Below, piece after piece: positions 5,787-5,962 of a stretch of 5,962 nucleotides of DNA; within the stretch, counting starts at the first letter, position 1; each line of letters starts with the position of its first letter. Both the position numbers and the translations under genes were made by a program. The stretch lies in NCBI GenBank assembly GCA_014378085.1, contig JACMOJ010000337.1, positions 1-5,962 on the forward strand, given 5' to 3'. Under the pieces are notes generated by a model. That model had not been told where the DNA came from, made no database searches, and saw only the letters and a program-made list of their open reading frames with translations. The stretch comes from Burkholderiales bacterium (GTDB taxonomy: Bacteria; Pseudomonadota; Gammaproteobacteria; Burkholderiales; Usitatibacteraceae).

Positions 5787-5962
5787 AGCCGACAGAACAA
5801 AAGCGTCACGAATTTTCGCTTTCGCCAGCATCGACAATGCCATTACGCCAGTAGTGTGGTTGAAGCTTGGAGAGGCGCTTCGACTGCCATTTTCCTGGCT
5901 GATTGGGGACCGCAACGCCAACCTTTACGTCCGACCCCAGAGTGCGAGCCGTTCTTGGCAAA

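Larger units (their letters stand above)
5255..5962. other. 708-base stretch without a supportable gene
   Basis: I see no protein family in any frame. Open frames at 5572-5769 (+) and 5670-5921 (-) overlap each other and lack ribosome sites, composition bias or motifs. My hand count gives about 42% G+C for 5521-5640, clearly lower than the neighbouring genes. The stretch carries the promoter-like element, small inverted repeats (GTCGA-G-TCGAC at 5315-5325; CAGCTG-AGG-CAGCTG at 5442-5456), an imperfect 24-base duplication, a 14-base palindrome and a 10-base direct repeat. No tRNA cloverleaf, rRNA segment or strong intrinsic terminator was found. It may be an intergenic spacer, a decayed gene or part of a dispersed non-coding repeat. 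Confidence 0.6.

Noticed and set aside
5701..5790. GCCTAACAAATGCAAGC resembles the left end of an integron attC site.
   Set aside because: No matching GTTRRRY right-hand half or complementary 1R/2R arms appear within about 150 bases, and no cassette-like gene or integrase is present.
5670..5921. Open frame of 83 codons on the minus strand in the 3' gap.
   Set aside because: It has no ribosome site, no recognisable motif, and overlaps an equally open plus-strand frame.

Overview
The window looks like a chromosomal stretch of a moderately GC-rich proteobacterium, probably beta- or gammaproteobacterial. This rests on protein style, operon spacing and purine-rich ribosome sites, not on any marker gene. 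All recognisable genes lie on the + strand, with gaps of 2 to 56 bases and no convincing terminator between them, so bases 1-5254 may be transcribed as one unit.

Bases 1-2473 form the tightest block. It starts with the C-terminal three quarters of an HMG-CoA-lyase-family enzyme (cut by the window edge). Next come a complete class III (CaiB/BaiF) CoA-transferase and a small exported protein of the VOC/glyoxalase superfamily whose start lies 2 bases after the transferase stop. A CoA-transferase that activates a branched dicarboxylic acid, followed by a lyase that splits the resulting 3-hydroxy-acyl-CoA, is a sensible two-step catabolic pair. The actual substrate cannot be read from the sequence.

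Bases 2513-3053 hold a broken short-chain dehydrogenase (SDR). Its N-terminal Rossmann part and its C-terminal part are both recognisable, but they lie in different frames. The middle, including the catalytic Tyr, is missing and the glycine-rich loop has decayed.

Bases 3110-5254 carry a six-helix membrane protein, a glutathione S-transferase-like protein and a 247-residue protein of unknown function. The last two are closely coupled: the ribosome site of the second overlaps the stop codon of the first.

Bases 5255-5962 (708 bases) contain no gene I can support. They hold a promoter-like TTGACA element overlapping a DnaA-box-like octamer, a possible 17-codon ORF, an imperfect 24-base tandem duplication, a perfect 14-base palindrome and a 10-base direct repeat. 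This looks like an intergenic or decayed accessory stretch. I did not find a defence system, CRISPR array, RNA gene or intact mobile element. The window reads mostly as an ordinary catabolic operon with one pseudogene and a puzzling 3' intergenic region.
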